DNA of 64,000 nucleotides from an uncultured Duncaniella sp. GTDB lineage: Bacteria > Bacteroidota > Bacteroidia > Bacteroidales > Muribaculaceae. Shown piece by piece: positions 33,896 through 43,309 of this stretch; position 1 is the first letter of the stretch, and each line of letters begins with the position of its first letter. The notes under the pieces were generated by a model that searched no databases, was not told where the DNA came from, and worked only from the letters and a program-made list of their open reading frames with translations. The DNA lies in the NCBI GenBank assembly GCA_958352885.1, contig CATWQI010000005.1, positions 236,832 through 300,831 on the forward strand, read 5' to 3'. The position numbers were made by a program, and so were the translations under genes.

Positions 33896-35509
33896 ATGTC
33901 AAAATTGCTGAAAATATTCGTCATCGGCATGCTTATATCAGCCTCCCCCACCATGTCTGCCCAATGGAGGGCGGACCGTGGTGACGGCACTTATATAAAT
34001 CCTATCATTCATGCCGACTACTCCGACCCGGATGTGATACGCACAGGTGATGATTACTGGATGGTGGCCTCAAGTTTCACTTGTATGCCTGGCATACCGG
34101 TACTGCATTCAAATGATCTGGTGAATTGGGAGATAGTAAATCATGTGTATCCGAGATTACCTCTCGGCAAGTATGACAGACCGGTACATGGCGAAGGATC
34201 ATGGGCTCCGTCTCTACGATACCATGACGGGATGTACTATGTCTACTTCTGCACGCCGCAGGACGGGTTGTTTGTGGCAACGACCTCCGACCCGCGAGGT
34301 GAGTGGGAGCTGAACCAGATAGCGGAAGTGGCAAAATGGGAGGACCCTTGCCCGTTTTGGGATGAGGACGGCAACGCTTATTTAGCCCACAGTATCCACC
34401 GTGGCGGTCCGGCAATAATACACCGTATGTCGCCCGATGGGCTGCGTCTGCTTGACAACGGCACCACCGTATATCATGATGAGGAAGCAAACCCGATTCT
34501 TGAAGGGTTGAAAATGGAAAAGCGAAACGGCTGGTACTACATTTTTGCCCCGGCAGGTGGTGTTGAGGACGGATGGCAGACCGTGTTGCGCTCACGCAAC
34601 ATATTCGGACCTTACGAAGCCCGGCGCGTAATGGAGGAAGGCGACAGCGGCATCAACGGACCCCACCAAGGCGGACTTGTGGAGACTCAGACAGGCGAAT
34701 GGTGGTTTGTGCATTTCCAGTCAAAAGGGATATTCGGGCGAGTGACGCATCTGCAACCGGCGACATGGACTGATGATGACTGGATAGTAATCGGTGAGGA
34801 TGCTGACGGTGACGGCATAGGGAACCCTGTAATCAGCTACCGCAAACCGGACACAGGGACTGCGCACCGGATAAAAATACCGCAGACATCGGACTGTTTC
34901 AGCGGAACTAAACCCGGCAAACAATGGCAATGGCAGTCAAACCCAAGGGAAGAGTGGTATTCGCTCACGGCACGCCCGGGATATATGAGACTGTCAGCTG
35001 TGCCCTGCCCTACCGAACACGGAAATCTGTATTATGCTGGGAACCTGTATCTCCAGAAACTTCCGGCTCCTAAATTCACAGCGACAACGAGAGTTGAAAC
35101 CTCTTTCGAAGCCGAAAACGAATGTGCCGGTCTGACAATGATGGGTAACGAGTACTCGTACATAGCACTGGTAAAAGGTAATGACGGGACAAATCAGATA
35201 GCAGTAGTAAGCGGCAAGTATGACAAATTTGCCACGTCGCCCGTGACGCTTGCTACTGCTCCCATAGATAATAATAGTGCCGCATGGATCAGGGTCGAGT
35301 TGGTTAACGACGACGAGTGCGTATATGCCTACAGCTTCGATGGCAAGAAGTTCATGAGGCTTGGCGGGAAATGCACAGTGAAGCCCGGAATGTGGATAGG
35401 AGCCAAGGTGGGAATATTCTGCTCCACACCTAACATCTACCCTACTCCGGGCTTCGCAGACTTTGATTTCTTTGAGATTTCCACAGAGGCGAATCAGGAT
35501 ATACCGTAG
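33896..35509 (+). CDS. glycoside hydrolase family 43 (xylosidase/arabinofuranosidase type)
   Basis: A 537-residue secreted enzyme with a signal peptide (about 1-22). The five-blade propeller domain (about 30-320) has NPIIHADYSDPDVIR (catalytic base Asp41), WAPSLRYHDGMYYVYF, EDPCPFWDEDGNAYL and PILEGLKMEKRNGWYYIFAP with the probable general acid Glu. The C-terminal lectin-like domain (about 345-530) binds or shields the substrate (YYAGNLYLQKL, GFADFDFFEIS). It resembles GH43 subfamily 12-type beta-xylosidase/arabinofuranosidase. It converges with a GH28 gene, suggesting plant pectin or arabinan use. There is no SusCD pair nearby. Confidence 0.9.
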   Translation: MSKLLKIFVIGMLISASPTMSAQWRADRGDGTYINPIIHADYSDPDVIRTGDDYWMVASSFTCMPGIPVLHSNDLVNWEIVNHVYPRLPLGKYDRPVHGEGSWAPSLRYHDGMYYVYFCTPQDGLFVATTSDPRGEWELNQIAEVAKWEDPCPFWDEDGNAYLAHSIHRGGPAIIHRMSPDGLRLLDNGTTVYHDEEANPILEGLKMEKRNGWYYIFAPAGGVEDGWQTVLRSRNIFGPYEARRVMEEGDSGINGPHQGGLVETQTGEWWFVHFQSKGIFGRVTHLQPATWTDDDWIVIGEDADGDGIGNPVISYRKPDTGTAHRIKIPQTSDCFSGTKPGKQWQWQSNPREEWYSLTARPGYMRLSAVPCPTEHGNLYYAGNLYLQKLPAPKFTATTRVETSFEAENECAGLTMMGNEYSYIALVKGNDGTNQIAVVSGKYDKFATSPVTLATAPIDNNSAAWIRVELVNDDECVYAYSFDGKKFMRLGGKCTVKPGMWIGAKVGIFCSTPNIYPTPGFADFDFFEISTEANQDIP

Positions 35510-35536
35510 AGACAGAACCGGATTCACCCGGAATGC

Positions 35537-36961
35537 CTACTGTTTCCTGTCCGGTACAAGCCGCACATCATTTAGCTGAATCTGTGCGGTGCGCTCATCT
35601 ATCTCAGTAGCTTTAGAGGTATATATTATGGTGGAGTTACTGATGGTGATTCCGTGGACACAGTTGAAATTTTCAAGGCCGCTCGCTGCTATTCCGACTT
35701 TAGCGCCACGGCATATCACGTCCGAGATATGTATGTCAGTAAATTCAGGAACTTTCTCCATTTTCACAGGCTGCGCAACAGTGTCGGTATCTTTCACCCC
35801 GGCAGGACGGTTGGCATAATTGCACTCAAATACGATTGCCTGATGGATGATATCAGTCATCATGATTCCGTTGATGAATATATCCTCGGTCTTACCGCCG
35901 CGTCCAATGGCACTCTTGAAGCGAAGGCCCGTCTCTGTGCCGGAGAATGTGCAGTCACGAACCACAATCCGTTTCATCCCGCATATGTCCTCGCTCCCTA
36001 TCACGAAACCGCCGTGAGCATGGTATACGATATTGTCCTGAATCAGTATGTCCTCACAACCATTGACGAGAGCGTCCTTTTTGTATTCACCGCTCTTCAT
36101 GCAGATACCGTCGTCACCGGCATCGATAACCGAATTTACCACCAATGCCTGGTGGCAGTCACTCAGGTCGATGGCATCGCCATTCTGGGCATTCCAAGGA
36201 CAACGCACAGTGATACCGTCAATGATTAGGTTACGGCTATTGAACGGATGCACGTGGAATTTAGGGGCATTCTGGAATGTGACACCGCTGAGAAACACAT
36301 TTTCGCAATGATAGATACGGAATATGTCGTTACGGCGCCCTTCCTGCTTTTCCGGTGTGGCGGATATGTCCGGATAGCCTGATTTCATCTCCCACGGATA
36401 CCATAAAGAACCATTTTGCCGCTCGACGCCTCCCATCTCCTTGAAGCGCCTCCACTCCACATCGCTGACTTTGCTACGTTTTACCGGACGCCATTGCGCA
36501 CCGTTTCCATCAATGGTACCTTCGCCGGTTATGCAGATGTTTCGACACCTGATGGCCCTTATACATGGCAATACCCTGGATGCCTTTTGGTCAGAATCAA
36601 GATACAGCTCCCGGTCAGGAGAGAAATATATCACCGCATTGCGCTCAAGATGTAAGTCAATATTACTTTTAAGCTCAATCGGACCGGTAAGCCATATACC
36701 CTGAGGCACAACGAGATGACCACCCCCCATCTCCTCCAGGCGAGAAATGGCATTGGCAAAAGCCTCGGTATTGAGAGTAACAGCATCCCCTACCCCTCCA
36801 AACTCAGTAATCGAGACTTTGGCTTCAGGTATGTCAAAGGTTGACACGCGCTTTATTTCCACAGGCATGTCCTCGTAATAATGGTCATAGGCATCCCCTT
36901 TGGCAGAGAATGTCACAACAGCAGACAGCAAAAACAGTGTCTGCGAAAGAAATTTTTTCAT
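35537..36961 (-). CDS. glycoside hydrolase family 28 (polygalacturonase-like)
   Basis: A 474-residue secreted enzyme with a signal peptide (about 1-20). A right-handed beta-helix carries GH28 catalytic features: NGDAIDLSDC (260-), AGDDGICMKSG with paired Asp at 283-284, HAHGGFVIGSE with His about 316, and a GLRFKS variant of the usual RIK (347-349). It probably acts as an exo-polygalacturonase or rhamnogalacturonan-type hydrolase on pectin fragments. The open frame continues upstream to 37066, but that part would be antisense-like leader; the ATG at 36961 starts a proper signal peptide. Confidence 0.9.
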   Translation of the reverse strand: MKKFLSQTLFLLSAVVTFSAKGDAYDHYYEDMPVEIKRVSTFDIPEAKVSITEFGGVGDAVTLNTEAFANAISRLEEMGGGHLVVPQGIWLTGPIELKSNIDLHLERNAVIYFSPDRELYLDSDQKASRVLPCIRAIRCRNICITGEGTIDGNGAQWRPVKRSKVSDVEWRRFKEMGGVERQNGSLWYPWEMKSGYPDISATPEKQEGRRNDIFRIYHCENVFLSGVTFQNAPKFHVHPFNSRNLIIDGITVRCPWNAQNGDAIDLSDCHQALVVNSVIDAGDDGICMKSGEYKKDALVNGCEDILIQDNIVYHAHGGFVIGSEDICGMKRIVVRDCTFSGTETGLRFKSAIGRGGKTEDIFINGIMMTDIIHQAIVFECNYANRPAGVKDTDTVAQPVKMEKVPEFTDIHISDVICRGAKVGIAASGLENFNCVHGITISNSTIIYTSKATEIDERTAQIQLNDVRLVPDRKQ

Positions 36962-37019
36962 GTGTATTTCTATTAAATGTGGTATAAATAAGTATCTGAT
37001 CGTATTATTGATTTTAATC

Positions 37020-38675
37020 CTATTTAGCTTTAATGGTACTGAATACCGAAAATGTCTTTGTATCATGTATCAAATTTAGCTGACTTTCCAATAGTGACTT
37101 TGTCCTTGAATTTGCGTTGTCGACTCGTTTAATATATATACATGTTATATCATCTCTTGTATTGTCCAACTTTGACTGAACCCAAGACAAATATCCCTCA
37201 TCGTCAAAAAGTGGCAAATCACTCCATTCATGCATTGCATACTCCCCTCGACTGCCAAACAGATATTCATAGCCAAATCGGCTTGTCGATTCACCCAAGA
37301 CTTCCAACGCACAATCTTTTGGCAGTGATGACGTGCAGTTATTCACATCATCTATAATCTGTTTCCGTTCAGCAGTCGTGTATAATCCAGCAGCTTTCCC
37401 ACTTTCTATTTTAAATGTAGTATCCCTGAGTCCCGATTCTGCAAACGCTTCGACCCTCGAGTATAACATCAATGTCACAACTAATGGCACGCCAAAGACC
37501 AACGCATAAAGACTTATAACCCTGGAGGACAAATATTTCAAAAGGAATCCCAGTGTTATCGGAATCAAAGCCCAGGATACAAATTTCACAAGTCCGGTAT
37601 TGCTCCCTACCGCCCCTATGCACCCTAATAATATCATTGAAATGGCTTGTGTCGCAATTGAACCGTGAAGATTATTTCTCTCTTTATAAAGCACATACAC
37701 TAAAGCCGAAAGAATACATTCTATTGGGAAATTCAAATTCGATGTAAAACTTTGATTAAAAAATAGCGATATGAAAATCAAAAAAGATAAGCCAGCAATC
37801 ACGCCCAGACCGCCAATTGATCTGGGTTTCCCATCGAGCACAAAATAGTTCATTATCGAAAATATGCTAAACAATGCAAGAATTATAAATATAATCTTTG
37901 AAGCACTTATCATATACGCACATATTATTCCAATAAACGGATGTGCACTCAATTGATTTGCATGAACAAGACGAATATAGTTAGACAATGAACCATATAA
38001 CGCAACCAAAATCACACATATAACAGCAAGAGACAGGCAAATATAAACTAAAAGATTCTTATCCTTTATTTTCTCCAATAAGCCCTCACGAGGAGACTTC
38101 CATATCATCACAAACGCAACTATTGGAATGATTATGATATTTGGGATACGGACAAGTCCTGTAACGGCTGACAAAATAGCAAGCAAACCAAGGATTAAAG
38201 CAGTTGGATGCTTAATATAACACAACAAGGTTATCAACGTAAGCACAATAAAAAACAAAGTTGTTGAATCCCAACCAAATAGATTTGGGATTGTACGGTA
38301 TAAACCTGAAATAAAAATAACAGCACAGGTGGCTATTATGCTGAATGTCAGTTTCCGACTCTCATAATATAGATACAATCCGGACGAAATAATCGCCAAA
38401 TTGCTAAGTGTCAAAGCCAAATACCGGAAAGCTATCCATTTAAAGTCTACAATAGTTCCAAATATGCCACAAAAAAAGCTTGTAAGAGGTGACAGTGGAC
38501 TATTGTAGTAATCCATAGTATTAAGTATCTGATACGGCTCATCACCAAAATGCACTCCATACTTAATCAATGTATAACCCGGAATCATGGATACTATTAA
38601 TAATATCCCCATCAATATTTTTATTAATGATGATTGTATTTTAATTGTTTTAATTGGAGCAGAAGTGGTTAACAT
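37020..38675 (-). CDS. polytopic membrane protein, GT-C-like
   Basis: A 551-residue protein with about 10-12 hydrophobic helices and a soluble C-terminal domain of about 120 residues (YTTAERKQIIDDVNNC onward). An early loop HFGDEPYQI has an acidic pair after the first helix, as in GT-C-fold lipid-linked-sugar glycosyltransferases, where an Asp/Glu there is catalytic. This is suggestive only. No polysaccharide cluster is adjacent. Base composition is more AT-rich than the neighbours, which may indicate transfer. Confidence 0.55.
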   Translation of the reverse strand: MLTTSAPIKTIKIQSSLIKILMGILLIVSMIPGYTLIKYGVHFGDEPYQILNTMDYYNSPLSPLTSFFCGIFGTIVDFKWIAFRYLALTLSNLAIISSGLYLYYESRKLTFSIIATCAVIFISGLYRTIPNLFGWDSTTLFFIVLTLITLLCYIKHPTALILGLLAILSAVTGLVRIPNIIIIPIVAFVMIWKSPREGLLEKIKDKNLLVYICLSLAVICVILVALYGSLSNYIRLVHANQLSAHPFIGIICAYMISASKIIFIILALFSIFSIMNYFVLDGKPRSIGGLGVIAGLSFLIFISLFFNQSFTSNLNFPIECILSALVYVLYKERNNLHGSIATQAISMILLGCIGAVGSNTGLVKFVSWALIPITLGFLLKYLSSRVISLYALVFGVPLVVTLMLYSRVEAFAESGLRDTTFKIESGKAAGLYTTAERKQIIDDVNNCTSSLPKDCALEVLGESTSRFGYEYLFGSRGEYAMHEWSDLPLFDDEGYLSWVQSKLDNTRDDITCIYIKRVDNANSRTKSLLESQLNLIHDTKTFSVFSTIKAK

Positions 38676-38701
38676 ATTGATTTTTGTGTGAAATTTTATC
38701 G

Positions 38702-38709
38702 CAAAGTTA
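38702..38709 (-). promoter_or_regulatory. -7 box for membrane protein gene
   Basis: On the minus strand TAACTTTG followed by C lies 27 bp before the ATG at 38675. Confidence 0.5.
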
Positions 38710-38829
38710 CAATATTAGCCGGGTTATACATAATGAGATCTGATTAATTAATGGGATAGAATCTGTTAAATATTATTAAATAAAATATTAAATCCATACT
38801 TAACGCATCTTTTTTTGCCAATATTATCA

Positions 38830-38837
38830 TAACTTTG
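38830..38837 (+). promoter_or_regulatory. -7 box for tmRNA
   Basis: TAACTTTG followed by C ends 21 bp before the mature tmRNA 5' end at 38859. Confidence 0.6.
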
Positions 38838-38858
38838 CAATCCTATTCACAACCCAAC

Positions 38859-39255
38859 GGGGCTGACCGGTTTTGACAGCGTGTAGAGGTGGTGAGTAAG
38901 CATGCAGAGCAATGATGGCTACGCTCTATAATCAGGGACATCAAAATTTCAAATGGCGAAAACAACTACGCTCTCGCTGCCTAATCGAAGTACAGTAGAT
39001 TAGCTTTATTTCGGCAACAGTTGCCGAAACGAGACATCACCCGATTGTCCTTTTTCCGAGACGTATCGACCAGGTGGTGCAGTTAAATCGGAAATATGGC
39101 AGGGAAAGCCTTGATACCTGCCGAGACTATTTAGAGGATAAGGCTGAGATTGGTGGTTTCTTGCCTGTCTCAACTCGAAAACCAAGTAGAAACTAAGCAT
39201 GTAGAAAGCTCATTAGTTCCACGTTTGGACGAGGGTTCAAATCCCTCCAGCTCCA
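38859..39255 (+). ncRNA. ssrA: tmRNA (transfer-messenger RNA)
   Basis: The 5' end GGGGCTGACC pairs with the 3' CAGCTCC to form the acceptor stem. The T arm is GAGGGTTCAAATCCCTC, and pseudoknot-rich sequence fills the middle. The tag frame starts at the resume codon GGC (38955-38957) and encodes GENNYALAA, stopping with TAA at 38982-38984. It rescues stalled ribosomes with SmpB and marks products for proteolysis. CCA is not encoded (the genome reads CCT after the discriminator A). The 3' end is a known target for integrative elements in bacteria generally. Confidence 0.96.
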
Positions 39256-39334
39256 CCTAGCGGGTCGGACAGATTGCCGCAATCGAGTTGCAGCGATTTT
39301 CAATTCCGGCCAACAAAAGTCTAAACAAGACTAA

Positions 39335-39366
39335 ACCGCAGAATATCAATGTATTCTGCGGTTTTT
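39335..39366 (+). terminator. intrinsic terminator of tmRNA
   Basis: An 11-bp perfect stem (ACCGCAGAATA with TATTCTGCGGT), a 6-nt loop and TTTTT at 39362-39366. It lies about 80 bp after the tmRNA 3' end. Confidence 0.85.
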
Positions 39367-39431
39367 AGTACCTAAAAAATGACGACTCAGGACCGTCATC
39401 GGACAGAAAAAAGACCGCTACGGACGCTCAT

Positions 39432-39490
39432 TCGTTACATACTCGTTACACGAAATCCTGATATGGGCTTGTGTAACGAATGTGTAACTA
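39432..39490. repeat. inverted repeat downstream of tmRNA
   Basis: Left-arm elements TTCGTTACAT and CTCGTTACAC and right-arm elements GTGTAACGAA and TGTGTAACT form an imperfect inverted repeat with a spacer of about 20 nt. The core CGTTACAC/GTGTAACG is perfect. It could be an element end, a recombination site or an operator for the gene at 39510. Confidence 0.5.
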
Positions 39491-39509
39491 AAACGTCCAT
39501 AATTATCCG

Positions 39510-40484
39510 ATGCTCAAACACTTGAAAAAGGCTAACTCGGACGTAACCCGGAAAATCATGGTCAATATCGGACAATTCCGGACGGTCTTGATACGGGGGT
39601 ATAGTCACAAAGGAATGCAGTCTGTTTTTCCACTTCAATTCTTCCATCTCCACTCGGATGGCGACTCGAATGCCTACATGTGTGAGGGCGACCGATATTT
39701 CAATATCGTAGGTATGGAGGTTGTCCTCCCCGACAACGGTGTGGTTACTGCGGCAGAGGCGGCAGCCGAGATTCTATGGTGCTCCGCACCGTTCGGACGA
39801 TACGGCGATATAGATTGGGCACTGTTTGAGGAACATGAGGCTGACAAATACGCATTGCAGGCGAAACGTCTGGATATAAAGATTGCGCTGTCTTATTGCC
39901 GTGATAAAAAGATACGCCGGGAATTAAAACGACAGATGATGTCAACATCTGAAGATCGTTGTCTTTCAGCTGAGGCTAACGACTGGTTTGTATTCGGCGA
40001 AGGAAAGCTTTGGGGCAGGAGGCAAAACCGCAGCAAGCGCAAACGCAAGTATCGTATGAAAAAGAGGCGCGACGAGCTCTTCCGGCAGAGCGAACTCTAT
40101 AAAGAGCTCAGTCTACTCGAAGCAAAAATCGGCCCCGTATCCGAACGACTCAAACAGTTGGTGTTGTCTTCCTTATCCATAGAGACCATATACTATGAAT
40201 CCCAGACGTACGGAAAAACAGACCGCATTGAGTACATTGCAGACTTGTTGCTCAACCCATTATATAATAGCAAGAAATATTTGAACTCCGCCAAGAAACA
40301 GGAATGCATCTGCGTGCTTTACACCACGCCTGAACATCCCTGCACATCCGACGAACAAAACCGAATCATTGAAATCATCGGCAAATACTTCGGCGACACC
40401 CCTTGGCAACTATTCACCCGTCAGTGCAAAGGCCTCAGCCGCGAGGCAGAACTGGATATCACTTACATAACCGGCTGCGTATAA
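39510..40484 (+). CDS. hypothetical protein downstream of tmRNA
   Basis: A 324-residue protein that I do not recognise. It has no signal peptide or membrane helix. A very basic stretch at about residues 170-195 (RRQNRSKRKRKYRMKKRRDE) suggests nucleic-acid binding, and the flanking regions are helical. Position directly after tmRNA and next to an inverted repeat suggests cargo of an integrated element, but no integrase is visible. Length and codon use look like a real gene. Confidence 0.6.
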   Translation: MLKHLKKANSDVTRKIMVNIGQFRTVLIRGYSHKGMQSVFPLQFFHLHSDGDSNAYMCEGDRYFNIVGMEVVLPDNGVVTAAEAAAEILWCSAPFGRYGDIDWALFEEHEADKYALQAKRLDIKIALSYCRDKKIRRELKRQMMSTSEDRCLSAEANDWFVFGEGKLWGRRQNRSKRKRKYRMKKRRDELFRQSELYKELSLLEAKIGPVSERLKQLVLSSLSIETIYYESQTYGKTDRIEYIADLLLNPLYNSKKYLNSAKKQECICVLYTTPEHPCTSDEQNRIIEIIGKYFGDTPWQLFTRQCKGLSREAELDITYITGCV

Positions 40485-41013
40485 CCAGTCTGCCGCTTGA
40501 CATCAGAGTATTAAGCAACAATGTGTTATTAGCCACAATGTTCCCATTTTTCGTCCTTTAGATTTCTATTCTACCTGAATGTGAACCTTGGATTAACTTG
40601 CTGCTTTAACTGTATCATTGCGAAGTCATAAAGACCTCTGACATTAGCCAAAACCTCTTGGGAGTACCGCTGAAATAACACTCTGAAATGGGATTGATTC
40701 TTAGTCCCAAACACCAAAGGACATTATAATTTCCTAAAGTAAACACTCTGAAATCGCCTTCCCATCCGAGCCTTTTCAATTCTATTCTTACGCCATCAAG
40801 TAGTTGTTGGTATGTCTTGTCGTAACTCTCTTCCTTTTTCTCGACTTGCCAAAATAGCCTTCTCCGATTCATCAATAGCCCTCAAAATAATAATCAATCT
40901 ACTTTTAGTATCAGGTTCACGCCATATTGTACTGATTCATTAAAATACAAGGGCTTTAATATTGACATTAATTTTAACGATTTAAAATTTGTTTAGAGCA
41001 CTCATGGATTAGG
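40485..41013. other. 529-bp stretch with one doubtful small frame
   Basis: The only candidate is the 85-codon minus-strand frame listed separately. Otherwise the stretch is AT-rich with no promoter or RNA gene that I can defend. Confidence 0.4.
40615..40872 (-). CDS. doubtful small hypothetical protein
   Basis: 85 codons from an ATG at 40872. The first half is plausibly protein-like (KTYQQLLDGVRIELKRLGWEGDFRVF), but no family is recognised. It may be a degraded gene remnant. Confidence 0.25.
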   Translation of the reverse strand: MNRRRLFWQVEKKEESYDKTYQQLLDGVRIELKRLGWEGDFRVFTLGNYNVLWCLGLRINPISECYFSGTPKRFWLMSEVFMTSQ

Positions 41014-41370
41014 TCATTCAAAACCTAATTCTCCACGCAATTTCTTTGTCAGACCTTTTGCTGTATGATTATATGCATGGTGAATTATATTTTTCTCTAT
41101 ATCAATAGGGATATTACTGTTAAAGCCTATGGATATCCAATGCCGTTTGTTCATGTGAAAGCCGGGACGGATACTTAAATACCGGTCTTGCAGATCAAGG
41201 GAGAAATCCGGATCTACTTTAAGATTATAGAATTGCCAATGACCGGACAAATCCAATAAACAAAAGATTTTACCGCCTATTCTAAATGCAAGAGTATCCG
41301 GACCGAACGGCATATCTTCGGTAACATGAGACAATGAGAGAGCTAATTCTCTTATATCCTCGATATTCAT
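41014..41370 (-). CDS. MmcQ/YjbR family protein
   Basis: A 118-residue protein of the YjbR/MmcQ fold (double-wing DNA-binding-like). Visible features are the N-terminal LALSLSHVTEDMPFGPDTLAFRIGGKIFCLL, then DLQDRYLSIRPGFHMNKRHWISI, then the C-terminal YNHTAKGLTKKLR. The cellular role of the family is unknown. It stands alone. Confidence 0.85.
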   Translation of the reverse strand: MNIEDIRELALSLSHVTEDMPFGPDTLAFRIGGKIFCLLDLSGHWQFYNLKVDPDFSLDLQDRYLSIRPGFHMNKRHWISIGFNSNIPIDIEKNIIHHAYNHTAKGLTKKLRGELGFE

Positions 41371-41549
41371 AAGTTACAGTCGTTTAGGTTAGCAATGTCA
41401 TTGCTATGCGCTTTGCTTTTAACAAAGAATTCGTCAATCGATGATTCGTCGAAAAAGTTCTGGGAAGTCACAGATTTTGATGTGACAGTCTTAATCGACC
41501 ATCATATCATCAACGGTGTTTTCTCCTTATTCATTATCTTCGTAGTCCA

Positions 41550-41780
41550 TCAATCGTTTCGTTTTTGGATTGTGTCAATCCGTTTCGAGAACCACTTGCA
41601 AATGATGTAGAACCCTGCAAACATAAATACGCCAAGGACAAACTTTGATGATTTCGTCAGCATATCATGTTCTCGCAGATATTGATTGCATATAGCAACA
41701 ATTGCTCCATATAATCCAGCCATTAACAGCATAATTAAAAATGCTGAAATGGCTTTCCTCGCTGTTGGATTTAGTTTCAT
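41550..41780 (-). CDS. small membrane protein, two helices
   Basis: A 76-residue protein with hydrophobic helices at about 10-30 and 47-63, and a positively charged C-terminus (KWFSKRIDTIQKRND). No family is recognised. A TAACTTTG-type box (minus strand, about 41848-41855) could drive it. Confidence 0.55.
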   Translation of the reverse strand: MKLNPTARKAISAFLIMLLMAGLYGAIVAICNQYLREHDMLTKSSKFVLGVFMFAGFYIICKWFSKRIDTIQKRND

Positions 41781-41927
41781 TTTTCCTACGACTTCCTCCT
41801 CAAAGCAGTTTCTGTACTGCTTTGAATATGTTGATAGTTAGAATGCAAAGTTACGAATTTTCAATGACATTATAGCAAGAAAAATGCCTGTCTTTTTCGG
41901 GACAGACCTGAAATGGATAAGTAATCT

Positions 41928-42821
41928 TCACAGATGCCATATCCTGCTGCGATAGGCTTTGAGTTCCTCTTCTGGAAACTCGGCTATCGCCCTGTCAAAT
42001 TCCCGGAGTATCGCGGCTTTGTCGTCCGGCAAAGCTCCGGTAATCGGCACCGTATTGGAAACGTGATGACCCAGCAGGTTGACCTTTATCTTCAGTCGGT
42101 CAATGAGTGTGCGCATCTCCATGAGTCTTTCAATCTCCGGTTCTTCCACATAAGTTCCATTTATGACCTCTTGATACAGTTGTGATTCGGGAAATATGGT
42201 CAATGATACGATGTTGATGATGCAGGGGTGAAGCCGATTCAATACATCAGCGGTAGCAATTGCGCTGGCTTCGCCATTTCCCTTACCACCGAGTCCGTTT
42301 AGGTAAAACACGTTGTAGCGTATTCCCGCCTCGTCGAGTTTCGACAACTGCGCAAGAATGTCAGAGGCGTGATAACCTTTGTTCATCCTATCGAGGGTCT
42401 CGTCGTGAGCCGTCTCGATGCCTATGTTGATGCTGTCGAGCTTCATGTGCCGGAGGTTTTTCAGTTCCTCAACCGACTTTGGAGCTATGTCCGTCACTCG
42501 TGCGAACATTCCGAACGACACCATGTGAGGAAGATATTTTCTCAGCAGCAAAGCCACATCCATCAGTCTGTTGTAGCTCAACGCGAAAGGGTTTGCTCCG
42601 GTGAGATAGACACGCCGGGCACGCGGCTGCCATTGGCGGATGACTTTCAGATCTTCCTCCACCTCCGAGAGCGGTGACATACGGAACGGAGTGCCGTGGT
42701 AAAGACTACAGAATCTGCACTTGTGCCACGTGCATCCGGATGTGATTTGAAGTAGCTGCGAACCGGCCTCGTATGGGGGTCGCCATACCTGCCCTGTGAA
42801 ATGTAGTTGCAGATATATCAT
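41928..42821 (-). CDS. radical SAM protein
   Basis: A 297-residue protein with cluster motif CTWHKCRFC, giving Cys30, Cys35 and Cys38 (C-x4-C-x2-C). It continues with radical SAM blocks (RVYLTGANPFAL, MKLDSINIGIETAHDETLDRMNKGY, GLGGKGN). It uses SAM and a 4Fe-4S cluster for radical chemistry; the substrate is unknown. The open frame extends to a TTG at 42854, but that codon overlaps the -7 box, so the ATG at 42821 is chosen. Confidence 0.88.
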   Translation of the reverse strand: MIYLQLHFTGQVWRPPYEAGSQLLQITSGCTWHKCRFCSLYHGTPFRMSPLSEVEEDLKVIRQWQPRARRVYLTGANPFALSYNRLMDVALLLRKYLPHMVSFGMFARVTDIAPKSVEELKNLRHMKLDSINIGIETAHDETLDRMNKGYHASDILAQLSKLDEAGIRYNVFYLNGLGGKGNGEASAIATADVLNRLHPCIINIVSLTIFPESQLYQEVINGTYVEEPEIERLMEMRTLIDRLKIKVNLLGHHVSNTVPITGALPDDKAAILREFDRAIAEFPEEELKAYRSRIWHL

Positions 42822-42851
42822 ATCTCGATTATTTTTTGTAACTTCGTGGTG

Positions 42852-42859
42852 CAAAATTA
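42852..42859 (-). promoter_or_regulatory. -7 box for radical SAM gene
   Basis: On the minus strand TAATTTTG followed by C lies 31 bp before the ATG at 42821 and rules out the upstream TTG as start. Confidence 0.6.
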
Positions 42860-42955
42860 GATGATTATCAGCGTGGAGGCAATGACTTACCTAAGGGTTT
42901 GACCCTTACCGAAAAGTTTGTACTGCTCGTAATCAGTCCTTTTGCAACCCTGGTT

Positions 42956-43306
42956 ATGGCTAAAAAACTTGACTACGAATATTGCAAGGCGGCTCCGATG
43001 CTCGAATGGCTCGGTAACAAGTGGGCACTGGTAGTTCTCGTGAAGATTTCCGAGAACGGACCGGTGCGCTTCAACGAGCTGTACCGCAATATCCCGTCTG
43101 TATCTGAGAAAGTATTGTCGCAAGTGCTTCGTCAGCTGACCACCGACGGCATAATCCGTCGCGAACTATTCCCGGATGTTCCTCCCCGCACGGAATATTC
43201 GGTGACGGAGTTCGGCAGAACGCTTCTGCCTCATATCGAGGCACTGCTCAACTGGGGGCGCGAGAATTTTGAACAGATAATGAAAAACCGACAAAATGCA
43301 AAATAA
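42956..43306 (+). CDS. HxlR family regulator 1
   Basis: A 116-residue winged-helix regulator (LEWLGNKWALVVLVKISENGPVRFNELYRNI, PPRTEYSVTEFGRTLLPHIEALLNWG). A cysteine at residue 10 (DYEYCKAAP) sits where YodB/HypR-type HxlR proteins carry their redox-sensing thiol. The ATG at 42956 is preferred over an upstream TTG at 42899. It heads a run of plus-strand genes (YciI, DJ-1-like, TfoX-like) with gaps of 3-5 bp, so it probably autoregulates an electrophile-stress operon. Confidence 0.85.
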   Translation: MAKKLDYEYCKAAPMLEWLGNKWALVVLVKISENGPVRFNELYRNIPSVSEKVLSQVLRQLTTDGIIRRELFPDVPPRTEYSVTEFGRTLLPHIEALLNWGRENFEQIMKNRQNAK

Positions 43307-43309
43307 ACT

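Noticed and set aside
38859..39255. tmRNA 3' end as an attachment site with a second copy in the window
   Set aside because: I found no duplicate of the 3' end sequence elsewhere in the window and no integrase gene.
42822..42854. TTG start of the radical SAM gene
   Set aside because: The codon overlaps the -7 promoter box.
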